DNA of 64,000 nucleotides, taken from Isoetes taiwanensis. Taxonomy: Eukaryota; Streptophyta; Lycopodiopsida; Isoetales; Isoetaceae. The position numbers and the translations under genes were made by a program. The notes under the pieces were generated by a model that did not search any database, was not told the DNA's origin, and saw nothing but the letters and a program-made list of their open reading frames with translations. The stretch is from contig JAJEKV010000026.1 in the NCBI GenBank assembly GCA_021234155.1, forward strand, positions 15,802,283 to 15,866,282, read 5' to 3'. Of this stretch, positions 63,874 to 64,000 are shown one piece after another; positions within the stretch are counted from its first letter, which is position 1, and every line of letters starts with the position of its first letter.

Positions 63874-64000
63874 ATTCCCTTTTATGTTTTTAATGCTTAT
63901 TCATGCCTGTCTACCGGAATTATGAACAACACCAAATTTGGGTCAGATCAAAGTTTAGAAAGAACCCTGTGCCACATTTGATCAATCCAGTAGTTTATTT

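Overview
The window is plant nuclear DNA, AT-rich and mostly built of transposable elements. The evidence is GT-AG introns, plant Copia, Ty3 chromovirus and L1-type elements, a long PLS-class pentatricopeptide (PPR) gene, and fragments of plant families (VAP27, SPA, CNBP-type zinc knuckles, DUF688). The style of the PPR protein and the repeat load suggest a fern, but that is an inference and not proven by this window.

Layout. 1-2430: a broken L1-type LINE (+) with a 320-bp MITE in its reverse transcriptase (RT) domain. 2810-12120: the most unusual object, a Penelope-like (PLE-type) retroelement with 2.5-kb direct repeats at both ends, a spliced 5' coding region whose first exons lie inside the repeat, an unknown ORF1 and a 690-residue RT. 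12121-14288: a minus-strand LINE. 14289-about 17640: the 3' half of a Ty3 chromovirus with its 3' LTR. 17858-18690 (-): a diverged relic of the 5' exons of the same PLE group. 19060-20310 (-): a LINE 3' end. 22558-22843: two exons of a VAP27-like gene.

23130-34854 is a Copia element (A) with 0.9-kb LTRs and a perfect 5-bp target duplication. It is split by a second insertion (26982-32739) with its own 5-bp duplication. That insertion joins the 5' half of another Copia element (B), a tRNA-Ala-like sequence and an antisense LTR segment (C). The LTRs of A and B share a stem-loop whose 16-nt loop is constant while its stem changes in matching pairs.

34855-47000 is gene-poor and holds relics: leucine-rich repeats, SPA kinase-like and CNBP zinc-knuckle fragments side by side, a zinc-finger-like exon, long-TIR MITEs, and minus-strand DUF688 and IQ-motif relics. 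48385-48831 is an intact small gene for a secreted or membrane PAN/apple-like protein. 51461-54768 holds LTR and LINE relics, tandem duplications and a long RNA-like fold-back. 55314-56121 is a Mutator-type MITE with a 9-bp target duplication. 57075-59955 is the PPR gene, the main host gene, probably an organelle RNA-editing factor, with an uncertain start and a likely frameshift at its C terminus. The last 4 kb hold a Ty3 3'-end relic, a minus-strand coding exon of unknown family and several two-copy tandem duplications.

Apart from the PPR and PAN genes, little here looks like functioning host sequence. Near-identical repeat copies differ in short patches, many at CAG/CTG trinucleotides, so some frameshifts may be assembly errors rather than real mutations.
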